Made by a program: the position numbers and the translations under genes. Positions 34,389-42,375 of a stretch of 42,375 nt of DNA are shown here, one piece after another; positions within the stretch are counted from its first letter, which is position 1; every line of letters starts with the position of its first letter. The DNA comes from Chitinivorax sp. B (GTDB lineage Bacteria > Pseudomonadota > Gammaproteobacteria > Burkholderiales > SCOH01). The DNA is taken from the NCBI RefSeq assembly GCF_005503445.1, contig NZ_SCOH01000041.1, positions 1-42,375 on the forward strand. Reading direction: 5' to 3'. The notes beneath the pieces were generated by a model. It did not search any database. It saw nothing but the letters and a program-made list of their open reading frames with translations, and was not told the origin of the DNA.

Positions 34389-35816
34389 TCAGTTGGCGGC
34401 GATCTGGTAGATCGTGCCCCCTTTGCTACTCAATAGGTACACTTCCTGCTGTCCATCTTGACCAAATGAAACGATATTGCCGACATTGGCCACCGGCCAA
34501 GTGGTTTGTTCCACAACCGCTCCGTTTCGATAGGCAAAGCTCTTCAACCAGCCGCTGCAGTAATCCGAATAAAAATAATGTCCTTGCAAGGCCGAGATTG
34601 CGTTGCCACGGTAAACCACACCACCCGTGATCGAGCAACCATCATTATGGTTGTACTCCAGCACTGGTAATGTTTGGCCGGTAGTATCACAGGTGCCGCT
34701 TGGGTAGCAGCGGGTACCTTCCGTAATATTCCATCCATAGTTGAGGCCTGCTTGGCCAATCGAAGCCGCATTGACTTCTTCGCGTTCGTTTTGCCCTACA
34801 TCTGCGATGAACAAGGTATTGCTGGTGAAATCTATCGTGAAGCGCCAGGGGTTACGCAGGCCATAAGCCCAGATTTCAGGTAGTTTGCCAGCTTGCGATA
34901 CAAATGGATTATCGGGTGGAATGCGATACGGATTGGTAGTAGTGGCATTTCGCACGTCGATACGCAGTAATTTGCCTAACAAGGTGCTCAACTTTTGCCC
35001 ATTGCCCGCAGGGTCGCCACCACCACCGCCATCGCCAGTGCCCAAATACAACATATTGTCTGGCCCAAAATGCAACAGGCCGCCATTGTGATTGCTCAGG
35101 GCTGGATTGCGTGCAATCGACAGGATGCGCAAGCCGCTGTTGGGGTCAGCTAAATCAGCATTGTTGCTGGCGACCTGATAGCGCTGAATGGCAATATTGC
35201 CCTGTAAATCGGTGAAATAGACATAGAACAGCCCATTGTTTGTATAGTCCGGGTCAAATGCCATCGACAGCAGGCCACGTTCGCCGCCACTGGCGACAAT
35301 GCTGCGGATATCGAGGAAGGGGGTGGTCAACAGCACACCGCTTTTTACGATGCGAATGCGGCCAGCTTGTTCCACAACGAACAACCGACTATCGCCAGAA
35401 GGTGCGGTCAAATACACCGGGCTACTTAAGCCGCTGATGACTGCACGCAAGGTCAACGACTGGGTATTGGCCGTGCGGAATTGAACGGTTGCATTGGCTT
35501 GTGTACCGGCTGTTACATTGATGGATTGGGTTGCAGGCTGAGGCAGGTAGCGAATATTGTTGGCCAATACGTCATTGACAGCCAGCTGATAGCTACCGGG
35601 AATCAGATTGGTGACGGTTTGTGTGGCATGGATGGTATGTACGGTCCCATTGGGGGCCATCAGGCTGGCATTGGCCTGTGAGCCATCAGGCAGACCTGCG
35701 AGCGTGATGAGAATACTGCCCGTTGTGGATTCGCCACCACCTCCCCCGTTGCTACCGCCACAGGCTGTCATGCAAACGAGCATCCACAATCCAAGCATGT
35801 CTCGAAAGATTCGCAT
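34389..35816 (-). CDS. PQQ-type glucose/sorbosone dehydrogenase-like lipoprotein
   Basis: A 475-residue lipoprotein: the leader MRIFRDMLGLWMLVCMTACGG has a lipobox-like end and Cys, followed by a Gly/Ser-rich spacer. An early beta-sandwich (about 30-120, PEGA-like) precedes the six-bladed propeller, with LSSPVYLTAPSGDSRLFVVE, GGERGLLSMAFDPDY and AYGLRNPWRFTIDF, the motif order of soluble PQQ aldose/sorbosone dehydrogenases (E. coli YliI relatives). It would oxidise sugars at the membrane or periplasm if PQQ is available. GGGGG lies just before the ATG. Confidence 0.9.
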   Translation of the reverse strand: MRIFRDMLGLWMLVCMTACGGSNGGGGGESTTGSILITLAGLPDGSQANASLMAPNGTVHTIHATQTVTNLIPGSYQLAVNDVLANNIRYLPQPATQSINVTAGTQANATVQFRTANTQSLTLRAVISGLSSPVYLTAPSGDSRLFVVEQAGRIRIVKSGVLLTTPFLDIRSIVASGGERGLLSMAFDPDYTNNGLFYVYFTDLQGNIAIQRYQVASNNADLADPNSGLRILSIARNPALSNHNGGLLHFGPDNMLYLGTGDGGGGGDPAGNGQKLSTLLGKLLRIDVRNATTTNPYRIPPDNPFVSQAGKLPEIWAYGLRNPWRFTIDFTSNTLFIADVGQNEREEVNAASIGQAGLNYGWNITEGTRCYPSGTCDTTGQTLPVLEYNHNDGCSITGGVVYRGNAISALQGHYFYSDYCSGWLKSFAYRNGAVVEQTTWPVANVGNIVSFGQDGQQEVYLLSSKGGTIYQIAAN

Positions 35817-36021
35817 GACATCCCCCTTTTACGGTTGGCCTGCCTTTATCTTAGGTATTGTTGGTGATGTTTTATAAGTTGTGTAAGGGCAAGCTGCGCC
35901 GAGACCGTAGGTGGTAGCGCATGGTGATGTGCGGAGGGAGCGTTCTGAAGTGGGGTATCAGGGAAGGACCCGGTTAGGCAAAGACTATGGCACGGCCTAT
36001 TGGCACGTGCCATATTGCTGA

Positions 36022-36672
36022 TCAGTGGATCAATTTTGTTAAGTGCGCTTGCCAGGCTTGCTGTTGCCCTAGGTAATGGCTGGGTTCCAGTACGCTGAAT
36101 TGGCCATTTCGCTCCAGCACAAAGGTTGGAAACCCTTGTCGACCCGTGCGGGTTAGCCACTGTCGACTGGCCGAAGTGTGGGCTGCGGTCTGCGCGCCCT
36201 GGTATGCAGCGAACTGTTCAGCAAATGCCTCGGTATCCAGCCCCAGCGATTCAGCTAATTCAATCAGTATTGGGCCATCGGCAATCCGGCGACCCTCTAC
36301 ATAGTGAGCTTTCTGAATCCTGGCCAGCATGACATGAGCTGGTAGACCCATTGCCGCCGCTGCCAATATTGCTGCAATCGGTGGCGCAGAATCCAGTACC
36401 GCAGTCCGATCTTTTAACAAACCGTCGAAGTAGGCCGTACCAAAAGGCTGCCCGGTGATGCTGGCAATACGTTGATCATGTTGCATCACGTACTGGCGTA
36501 GTGAATCGGTCACTGCTTGGCGATTGGCGCCTGTCATCATACCGCCACCGTGCAGGGTGAGCGTGAGGCCGGGGATGTCGGCCGCTGCGCTCACCAGTGG
36601 CGAGGCACCATAGCACCAGCCACACAGTGGATCATAGATATAGTGCAAGGTAGCATAGGGCGCTTGCATCAT
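36022..36672 (-). CDS. DsbA family (FrnE-like) thiol oxidoreductase
   Basis: A 216-residue protein with a CGWC redox centre (C17, C20) in YIYDPLCGWCYGASPL, an inserted helical domain and a FPTFVLERNG cis-Pro block (about 180) typical of the thioredoxin fold. There is no signal peptide, so it is probably cytoplasmic, like FrnE-type DsbA relatives. Its start (ATG 36672 or 36669) overlaps the stop of the upstream MBL protein, so the two are translated together. Confidence 0.9.
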   Translation of the reverse strand: MMQAPYATLHYIYDPLCGWCYGASPLVSAAADIPGLTLTLHGGGMMTGANRQAVTDSLRQYVMQHDQRIASITGQPFGTAYFDGLLKDRTAVLDSAPPIAAILAAAAMGLPAHVMLARIQKAHYVEGRRIADGPILIELAESLGLDTEAFAEQFAAYQGAQTAAHTSASRQWLTRTGRQGFPTFVLERNGQFSVLEPSHYLGQQQAWQAHLTKLIH

Positions 36673-37571
36673 TCTGCTGGCCATTTCATTTCACCCATAG
36701 CCACCTTGGCGCTCAGCTCCAGGCTGGACACGTCTTCCAGTGTTGGGTAGTGCTGTTTCATCGCGGCAATCAGGTCTGCCGAGTTCTTAGCCTTGGCAGC
36801 TTCTACCTCGAATGTCTTGATATAGTCGCGGGTAAAGCGGACCGATTCCAATGTGTGAGGCGCACCCTTGGTGAAGTGACCAGGTACCACGACTTCTGGC
36901 TTCAGATCTTCGATTTTCTGCAGTGTGGCCAACCAATCCGCACGTGCCTCCTTGGTTTGCGCATCGGCCATCCATACATGGCTATTGCCCACGACTTGCA
37001 CGCCACCTACTACAGCCTTGATGGATGGAATCCAGACAAAGGTCATTTCGGACTTGGTGCCGTTGATACCCATCACTTCCAGCTTCTTGCCATCAACCGT
37101 CAGCACGTTGCCTTGAATCGGGCTAGGCACGTAGGCCTGCTTGGGGGCGCCTGCACCCAGTTTCGGGCCCCAGAACGCTAACTTGCCAGTCATGGTGTGC
37201 TTGATGTGTTCAATCGTTGGCTGGGTTGCGACGATGCGCGCCTTGGGGAATGCGGCTCGTAACGGCTCCAGGCCAAAGTAGAAATCCGGGTCGCCGTGGC
37301 TGATCAGGATGGTGGTCAGCTTCTTGCCACTTTGCTTGATTTTGTCGACCAGTTTGGCGCCATCGATCGTGGAAAACTGGGCATCAATCAAAACAGCTTC
37401 GGTCTTGCCCGTAATCAGTTCAGACGATACCGAGAAAATGGCTGCTTCGCCTGGGTTGTAAACATCCAGCTTCAGATCGGATGAAGCCGCTAGCGCAGTG
37501 TGCGAGGCAGACAAGGCAAGCAGGGAAACAGCAGCGGTAACAGCAGCTTTCAGTACAGTGCGACGAAACAT
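36669..37571 (-). CDS. Exported MBL-fold protein with non-canonical metal motif
   Basis: A 300-residue protein. ATG 37571 has GGAG seven bases upstream and gives a clean signal peptide (MFRRTVLKAAVTAAVSLLAL..ALA). The MBL fold is supported by EAVLIDAQFS, TTILISHGDPDFYFG, VVGGVQVVGNSHVW and VVPGHFTKG. The usual HxHxDH is HGDPDF, a variant seen in one MBL subgroup, so metal binding is altered or limited to one site. It is likely periplasmic. It is transcribed with the DsbA-like gene and divergent from a LysR regulator. Confidence 0.85.
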   Translation of the reverse strand: MFRRTVLKAAVTAAVSLLALSASHTALAASSDLKLDVYNPGEAAIFSVSSELITGKTEAVLIDAQFSTIDGAKLVDKIKQSGKKLTTILISHGDPDFYFGLEPLRAAFPKARIVATQPTIEHIKHTMTGKLAFWGPKLGAGAPKQAYVPSPIQGNVLTVDGKKLEVMGINGTKSEMTFVWIPSIKAVVGGVQVVGNSHVWMADAQTKEARADWLATLQKIEDLKPEVVVPGHFTKGAPHTLESVRFTRDYIKTFEVEAAKAKNSADLIAAMKQHYPTLEDVSSLELSAKVAMGEMKWPAE

Positions 37572-37681
37572 GGTGTGCTCCATTGGGTTGGTTGACAATC
37601 AGTGATCCGAATAGTAGTTGCACAATACCGATCAAAAAACCGCATAATGATTGTTAGTTTGTTGCATAAATCGAGCAGATA

Positions 37682-38587
37682 ATGGACCGGCTGACAGCCA
37701 TGCGTGTGTTTGTCGAAGTGGTGGACCGTGGCTCTTTATCCAGCGCGGCGGATAGGCTGGATATGTCACGGGCAATGGTGTCGCGCTATCTGGCAGCACT
37801 TGAAGATTGGACTGGGGTACGTTTGCTGCACCGAACTACTCGTAAACTGAGCCTGACTGATGCGGGTAGCGAAACGCTGGCGCGGTGTCGACAAATGCTT
37901 GAAATTGCTGATGACCTGCGAACCCAGCTCAATGTACCGGAAGATGCACCACGTGGCATGCTGCGCCTGACTTGCAGCATGTCTTTGGGGCAGGCCTTTC
38001 TGGCCCGAGTCGTGACAGCGTATCTAAAACGTTATCCTGCCACGGCGGTTGATCTGTGGTTGGTGGATCGCACTGTCAATCTGGTGGAAGACCGGGTTGA
38101 CCTGGCCATTCGGATTACCAATCAGCTTGATCCCAATCTGATCGCTCGCAAGTTGGGTGCTTGTCGCTCAATTGTCTGTGCCTCGCCAGATTACTTGCGT
38201 GAGCATGGTATGCCGCAGAAGGTTGAGCAACTGGCTTTGCACAACTGCCTGACCTATACCTATTTCGGTAAAAGTTTGTGGGCCTTTTCGAAAGATGGCG
38301 AGCCCATGTCGGTGCCAGTCAGTGGCAATCTCAGTGCCAATGAATCAACTGTGCTGCTGGCGGCGGCACTCAGTGGCGCAGGCGTTACCATGCAACCTGC
38401 CTATTCCGTCATGCCATGGGTTCGCTCTGGCCAGTTGGTCGCGATTCTGCCAGGGTATCAACCCAATGAAATGGGTATCTATGGTGTGTATGCATCCCGA
38501 AAGCAAATGCCCGCCACATTGCGTACCATGCTTGATTTTTTGGTGGATGGTTTTGCGAACGACCCGCATTGGCTCAGTATTGCCTGA
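37682..38587 (+). CDS. LysR-type transcriptional regulator
   Basis: A 301-residue regulator with an N-terminal winged helix (about 1-60: MRVFVEVVDRGSLSSAADRL, MSRAMVSRYLAAL) and an LTTR effector domain (about 90-290, PRGMLRLTCSMSLGQAFL). It is divergent from the MBL-DsbA pair with 110 bp between starts, the usual layout for an LTTR and its target. The inducer is unknown. Confidence 0.93.
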   Translation: MDRLTAMRVFVEVVDRGSLSSAADRLDMSRAMVSRYLAALEDWTGVRLLHRTTRKLSLTDAGSETLARCRQMLEIADDLRTQLNVPEDAPRGMLRLTCSMSLGQAFLARVVTAYLKRYPATAVDLWLVDRTVNLVEDRVDLAIRITNQLDPNLIARKLGACRSIVCASPDYLREHGMPQKVEQLALHNCLTYTYFGKSLWAFSKDGEPMSVPVSGNLSANESTVLLAAALSGAGVTMQPAYSVMPWVRSGQLVAILPGYQPNEMGIYGVYASRKQMPATLRTMLDFLVDGFANDPHWLSIA

Positions 38588-38602
38588 TGGTTGGATGGGC
38601 TA

Positions 38603-38617
38603 GGTATTGGGAATACC
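38603..38617 (+). terminator. Hairpin after the LysR gene
   Basis: GGTATT-GGG-AATACC stem-loop 16 nt after the stop, followed by ATTTACC. Weak terminator candidate. Confidence 0.4.
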
Positions 38618-38771
38618 ATTTACCTTGAGCAACAAGAGTGGCTAACAAAATTCAGCGAAGTGACTGAGGCAAGGCTACACTTGCTCCCGGACTCATGTCG
38701 CCCTAAGCTATGATCCCTTCGTCAACTGCCATGCTGCGCCAGTCGCCAGATTTCATCATATCAGGGCCGGC

Positions 38772-39653
38772 ATGTCCGACATCCAGATGGATTGCACTAT
38801 GCCCACACCTTTTCGTCACCTTGCCAGCCTGGCGCTGATTGCCAGCACACTATTTACCGCCGCTCACGCGGAAGCCGATCGCCCCACACTGGCCCGCAAC
38901 CTGCTGATGCAATTGGTACGTCATGGCAGCAGTGTCGATGCACAAATCATCACCCCTACATTGGTTTTGCCACATCGCATGAGTACACGTGATTTTTTGA
39001 GCAGGCTACGACATACATTGCAGGATGGCCAAGGCCGCTTGACTGTTGAGGTACCGGCACCAATCAAAAATTGGGGGAGCGGTGGTGGCAGCCCATGGCA
39101 GTTTCAAGACCCGCAAATGCAGCTTTATTTCAAAAATCTGTTCGTCAGTATTGTGGCCGGCTTGCGCAACCAGGGTTACAGCATTCAGCTGGGTAAGAAC
39201 GATTTGTTTCACGGGCACCTTTTTTCTTTCGAGCATGACAGTATGACCGACTATGGCATTCTGTTTCACGCCAAGGAATATCCCAGTGATCGTGACATTG
39301 TTGAACAAAATGGTGGTAAAGGTGCGGATAGCACTTTTAGTACACTTGATCCGGCCTACCCGCAACGCAATTTGCTATGGATAGCCTCCAGCTCCAGAAT
39401 CTGGGCTTTGCAGGCGACTCACCCCAGCCTGACTCCGTTGATCACGGCAGATTGGCTGGACCCCCACAGCGACGATCCTTTCATGCAACAGCTTCACCGT
39501 TTGCAGTTGAAAGCGCTCACAGTTCAGGACGCCTATTTCAGTGATCTAGGTACAGCCCTGGGCAGTGTGAACTTCTTCACGCGTGAGACAGTAAAACAAT
39601 TGATCGGCAATCAGTCCGGGCACGGGGCAATACAGGAGTGGTTGTACTTTTGA
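38772..39653 (+). CDS. Secreted protein of unknown function
   Basis: Up to 293 residues; ATG 38772, 38787 or 38799 are all possible. A signal peptide follows the third (FRHLASLALIASTLFTAAHA). The mature protein has a helical start (LARNLLMQLVRHGSSVDAQI), IKNWGSGGGSPWQFQDPQMQ, and a C-terminal half with FSFEHDSMTDYGILFHAKEY. No catalytic motif or family was recognised. The nearest neighbours give no functional hint. Confidence 0.65.
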   Translation: MSDIQMDCTMPTPFRHLASLALIASTLFTAAHAEADRPTLARNLLMQLVRHGSSVDAQIITPTLVLPHRMSTRDFLSRLRHTLQDGQGRLTVEVPAPIKNWGSGGGSPWQFQDPQMQLYFKNLFVSIVAGLRNQGYSIQLGKNDLFHGHLFSFEHDSMTDYGILFHAKEYPSDRDIVEQNGGKGADSTFSTLDPAYPQRNLLWIASSSRIWALQATHPSLTPLITADWLDPHSDDPFMQQLHRLQLKALTVQDAYFSDLGTALGSVNFFTRETVKQLIGNQSGHGAIQEWLYF

Positions 39654-40011
39654 GATTGGCTATGGGTACCGAAGTAGGGTGAAGCGACGGTCGCCATCCC
39701 GAAAGATGATCAATCAGCGATTGAATGATTTATCAATTACGGAAATTGATTTGTCGATGTTTTTTACATGAGTATATAATTTAATTTATTCGAAATGATG
39801 ATCGTTCGAATAATGCAGAATAATTGTATTCATGTTAAGTAATTGGGTTTGACTCGATGCTTTATTGCTATTTCATACTTACAATTTCTCAAAAATTAGA
39901 AGATGAAATTATATATCAATCAGCATAATTAGTTGCATTGGGCGCGATACTTGCGTGTATTTCCATGTGGGGTGGTTGCTTTAGCTGCCCCGAATTGGAA
40001 AGGAACGCATC
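39654..40011. other. AT-rich intergenic region
   Basis: 358 bp, strongly AT-rich (39740-39930), with no gene. It probably contains the promoter of the small secreted protein at 40012. Confidence 0.6.
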
Positions 40012-40443
40012 ATGAGTACTTTCACACTACGCACAGCCAGTGGATTATTAGCTATTACTACATTATTCGCAGGCGCCCCTGCCATAGCAGATCAGCAACC
40101 TGCCACTACCACTGCGATGCTGGGTGCCGCTCCTTTGTTGGCTCCCATTGCCGTTACCAAAACCTATAGTGCTGCAGTCGATGCCGCTGGTACCTTGATA
40201 TTTGGTCCGGCAGGCGCTAGCAGCAACCTTCTGCTGGCTGGTAGTTATCAGGTGATTTTTCCCAGTGATGTATCCAAGTGTGTATACACTGCAATCCTGG
40301 GTAGCACAGCCCCTGCTTCGCCTGCACCAGGCATCATTGTGGTATCGCCTCGTGCTGGTAATGTGAATGGGGTATTCATCAAAACGACAAATCTGGCCGG
40401 GGTATTGTTGAACCAGGCATTTCACCTGCATGTGCAGTGCTGA
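40012..40443 (+). CDS. Small secreted protein of unknown function
   Basis: 143 residues with a signal peptide (MSTFTLRTASGLLAITTLFA..AIA) and AAGGA before ATG 40012. The mature part is a small beta-rich domain with SYQVIFPSDVSKCVYTAILG, PRAGNVNGVFIKTTN and a C-terminal HLHVQC; the two Cys could form a disulfide. Similar domain patterns occur in secreted proteins of actinobacteria and proteobacteria without known function. The AT-rich upstream region suggests its own promoter. Confidence 0.65.
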   Translation: MSTFTLRTASGLLAITTLFAGAPAIADQQPATTTAMLGAAPLLAPIAVTKTYSAAVDAAGTLIFGPAGASSNLLLAGSYQVIFPSDVSKCVYTAILGSTAPASPAPGIIVVSPRAGNVNGVFIKTTNLAGVLLNQAFHLHVQC

Positions 40444-40958
40444 TGCAATGATGGGCTGACAATGTCCCCCTGAATTGCTTGATCTATTCATCAATGGGTG
40501 GAATGACACCCATCATTTCGCCCATTGATTGCACCATCGCCCTGTGCCTGCGAGCTTTCCAAAAAACTTCCAGCTTTGCCCCCTGTCAACATCAGCATGC
40601 TGCCTCTAGCGCTTTCACCGCTGCAAAGCAACTAACCTGGATATTTCATAAATTGACGCGAGTGCTAGCTTGTCTTTTGACCCATATGAAGATTTTCGTT
40701 CTGTCGCGCGTAAGAACCACTACGCGACTCCTTCACGAAATCTCCCTATGAATCAAAATCCTGCGCCATCACCTCGCGAATTTGCGAAGCATCCAGGCTA
40801 AACCACATTGTAAGAATACCCTGCTTGTGACGACCAAGGTCAGAACCAATCTTCTGACGAACCCATCGTGTGCTTCATTGAATCTGCAATTGTATTGATC
40901 TGCACAAGCCATGCCGTGGTTTCGCAATCATCATTTGACGACAAAAGGATCCAATCCA
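40444..40958. other. Intergenic region
   Basis: 515 bp. A perfect hairpin ATGGGTG-GAATGA-CACCCAT (40494-40513) lies 50 nt after the secreted-protein stop and may end its transcript. A 17-codon frame at 40748 (MNQNPAPSPREFAKHPG) is probably chance. Otherwise no gene was seen. Confidence 0.55.
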
Positions 40959-41519
40959 ATGGCAATAGGAAAAATTAGCCCGACACTGACTGAACTGAAC
41001 TACGACATGGTGTGGAACAAAATGTCGAATGATGTGAAAGGCGCCTTTATCGGGACGCCGCAAAAGGTGAAGTTGCCCGCCGGGTTTCGACTGTATAAAT
41101 TCACCGAGTTCTATATTGCCAACCGGCAGGGCAAGGTGACTGAATGGTGGAGTCCAGTCAATCCGTACGATATGGACCCAGGCCTGGCAGCACGAATCAG
41201 CTTGGCCAAGCATCTGGGGGCCAACCCATCAGATCTGACCCGGGTCATGGCTGCAGTGAAGGAAAACTGGAATGCGCTGACATTTGTACTGCAGGCGGAG
41301 CTGCAAAAACCGGTTTACGCATTTTGGGGGCAATGTGCTATGCAACGTCGCCGGGATGCCAATTCACAAACCCGCGCGGGTATTCCGCCAGCCCAAGCCC
41401 GTACGGACATGCCAATGGTCAAAACCATCAACCTTCCCGGTTATGCCTGGCAATTCTATTGCCCAGCACTCACCCCAGCCCATATTCGCGAAATCAGCCG
41501 CAATCCTGTTGGCACCTGA
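40959..41519 (+). CDS. Conserved-looking hypothetical protein
   Basis: 186 residues from ATG 40959 (AAAGGA eight bases upstream; the longer frame from 40911 is less likely). No signal peptide. Landmarks: LPAGFRLYKFTEFYIANRQG, TEWWSPV, VKENWNAL, VYAFWGQCAM and LPGYAWQFYCPALTPAH. The aromatic-rich motifs look conserved, but I cannot name the family. It lies near a T6SS-type immunity gene on the opposite strand, which could hint at an effector-related role; this is speculation. Confidence 0.6.
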   Translation: MAIGKISPTLTELNYDMVWNKMSNDVKGAFIGTPQKVKLPAGFRLYKFTEFYIANRQGKVTEWWSPVNPYDMDPGLAARISLAKHLGANPSDLTRVMAAVKENWNALTFVLQAELQKPVYAFWGQCAMQRRRDANSQTRAGIPPAQARTDMPMVKTINLPGYAWQFYCPALTPAHIREISRNPVGT

Positions 41520-41840
41520 CCAATCCGCTACCAGCCATGTGTGAAAGGCGATCAATCAAAGCTTGATGTAACCGGAGAATCGGTATAGCACAAATCAATC
41601 AAGTCCATTTTCTTGAAACGGGAGTGGACTTGAAAATGGTGGGTTTGACAGCACTGATTGCTCATCTTTACCCAGTCCCTCCAAGGTCGCCTGATCACGC
41701 TGCCAAGACGGTAGTGCTATCGTGCATCATCGCTACTCGCCGGTCATTGAGTTCGATGTTTTCCCGTTACTTATCCAATTCACACAGCGTACTGGGGATG
41801 CTGGAACCCACTGCCTAACCTGTCGGGTTTCCGGCCCGAT
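41520..41840. other. Intergenic region with overlapping inverted repeats
   Basis: 321 bp between convergent genes. CAAGTCCA (41600-41607) pairs with TGGACTTG (41625-41632), while CCATTTTC (41605-41612) pairs with GAAAATGG (41632-41639); the two stems share bases and exclude each other. Either may act as a terminator. No gene seen. Confidence 0.5.
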
Positions 41841-42375
41841 TCAGATGTCGCTTGGATCGGTGTCCGGAAACTCGATAACCTGCAACGGCTCCAGCTGGGC
41901 CAGGAACACCAGATGCTCGATGATGCTGACCTTTTGTAGTTTCTCGACCGTGTTCGGGCAGCCCAGTGCCAAGGCGGGGACATAGCCGTACATTTCGGTG
42001 GAGTCCAGGCGGCTGAGTCGGGCTAGGGCACGGTCAAAAAGAGGTTGGCTGTTGCTATCCATCCAATCCATTGAATTGGGATTACTAGCACTTAACCAAT
42101 ATTTGACCGCTATTTCATCTCTTCCCGCTTTTATATGGCTTAAATATATGTGATTTGGATAAGCACATGCGGTAATGGCACTAATTTCTAGCGATGGACC
42201 TGTTTTTTCTCCCCATAAGTACAGGTGGCCAAACGCATCCCTTGCAATCACATGGTAGGCATCCAGTTCCATGAATGATGTATCACCAATCCAGGCTTCC
42301 AATGCAGGTTCATATTCCTGGGGATTCACCAGCCAGAAACGGCCATTGGCATAGCCCGCCCAGCCGTAGCCCTCC
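41841..42375 (-). CDS. GAD-like/DUF1851 (Tdi1-type) immunity protein, partial
   Basis: The minus-strand frame is open to the right edge, so the N-terminus lies outside; the GTG at 42329 is internal. The visible 178 residues begin EGYGWAGYANGRFWLVNPQE, then WIGDTSFMELDAYHVIARDA, FGHLYLWGEKTG and a C-terminal LGCPNTVEKLQKVSIIEHLV. This GAD-like N-terminal part with a DUF1851 C-terminal part matches T6SS immunity proteins such as Tdi1, which protects against a DNase effector. The toxin partner would lie to the right of the window. Confidence 0.8.
   Translation of the reverse strand, partial: EGYGWAGYANGRFWLVNPQEYEPALEAWIGDTSFMELDAYHVIARDAFGHLYLWGEKTGPSLEISAITACAYPNHIYLSHIKAGRDEIAVKYWLSASNPNSMDWMDSNSQPLFDRALARLSRLDSTEMYGYVPALALGCPNTVEKLQKVSIIEHLVFLAQLEPLQVIEFPDTDPSDI

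Overview
The window looks like a chromosomal segment of a betaproteobacterium. The evidence is the style of the housekeeping genes: a Mg-type HemB with Asp in place of the zinc Cys cluster, an RlmL-like THUMP methyltransferase, a SirB2 protein, a DUF3034 outer-membrane protein, an ohrR/ohr pair and a tandem M16 peptidase pair. I cannot assign a genus from the sequence alone. No tRNA, rRNA, CRISPR array or intact transposase was seen.

1-5980 is an Rhs polymorphic-toxin tip array. It opens with the 3' end of an rhs gene (ART-like toxin tip) and its putative immunity gene. Next come two headless cassettes, each with about 650 bp of rhs core, a new toxin tip and an immunity gene: NucA/NucB-type DNase with a SUKH/SMI1 immunity, and an ART-like tip with a second immunity protein. 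Two orphan immunity-like genes and a 200 bp core remnant close the array. All three displaced core copies begin with the same junction, containing AATCGTAGGGGTCAGAGT. Both ART-like tips are followed by small proteins that resemble EF-Tu domain III.

5982-23391 is mostly ordinary: a secreted PPC-domain protein, two M16 peptidases with an overlapping NADAR gene, SirB2, a periplasmic solute-binding protein, a YcbL-like MBL hydrolase followed by a relic of an M4 metalloprotease, an rRNA methyltransferase, HemB, a truncated globin facing away from a DUF3034 protein, an isochorismatase-like hydrolase, an XRE-cupin regulator divergent from a GNAT acetyltransferase, and ohrR/ohr with shared operator-like motifs.

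23392-32412 is the most unusual part and looks like a compact specialised-metabolite locus. A minus-strand six-gene run encodes a HemN-like radical SAM enzyme, an FAD amine oxidase, an adenylate-forming enzyme with a degenerate P-loop, an AurF-type diiron N-oxygenase, a stand-alone class I glutamine amidotransferase, and a divergent tryptophanyl-tRNA synthetase. It converges on a second, canonical-looking TrpRS on the plus strand, which is preceded by a long leader containing a roughly 100 nt branched stem-loop. Two TrpRS genes here suggest either a TrpRS inhibitor with self-resistance or use of Trp-tRNA (or Trp-AMP) as a building block.

32413-42375 holds an AT-rich gap, an unrecognised protein, a PQQ-type sugar dehydrogenase lipoprotein, a DsbA-like protein overlapping an exported MBL protein with a non-canonical metal motif, a divergent LysR regulator, three proteins of unknown function, and at the right edge a partial GAD-like/DUF1851 (Tdi1-type) immunity protein.
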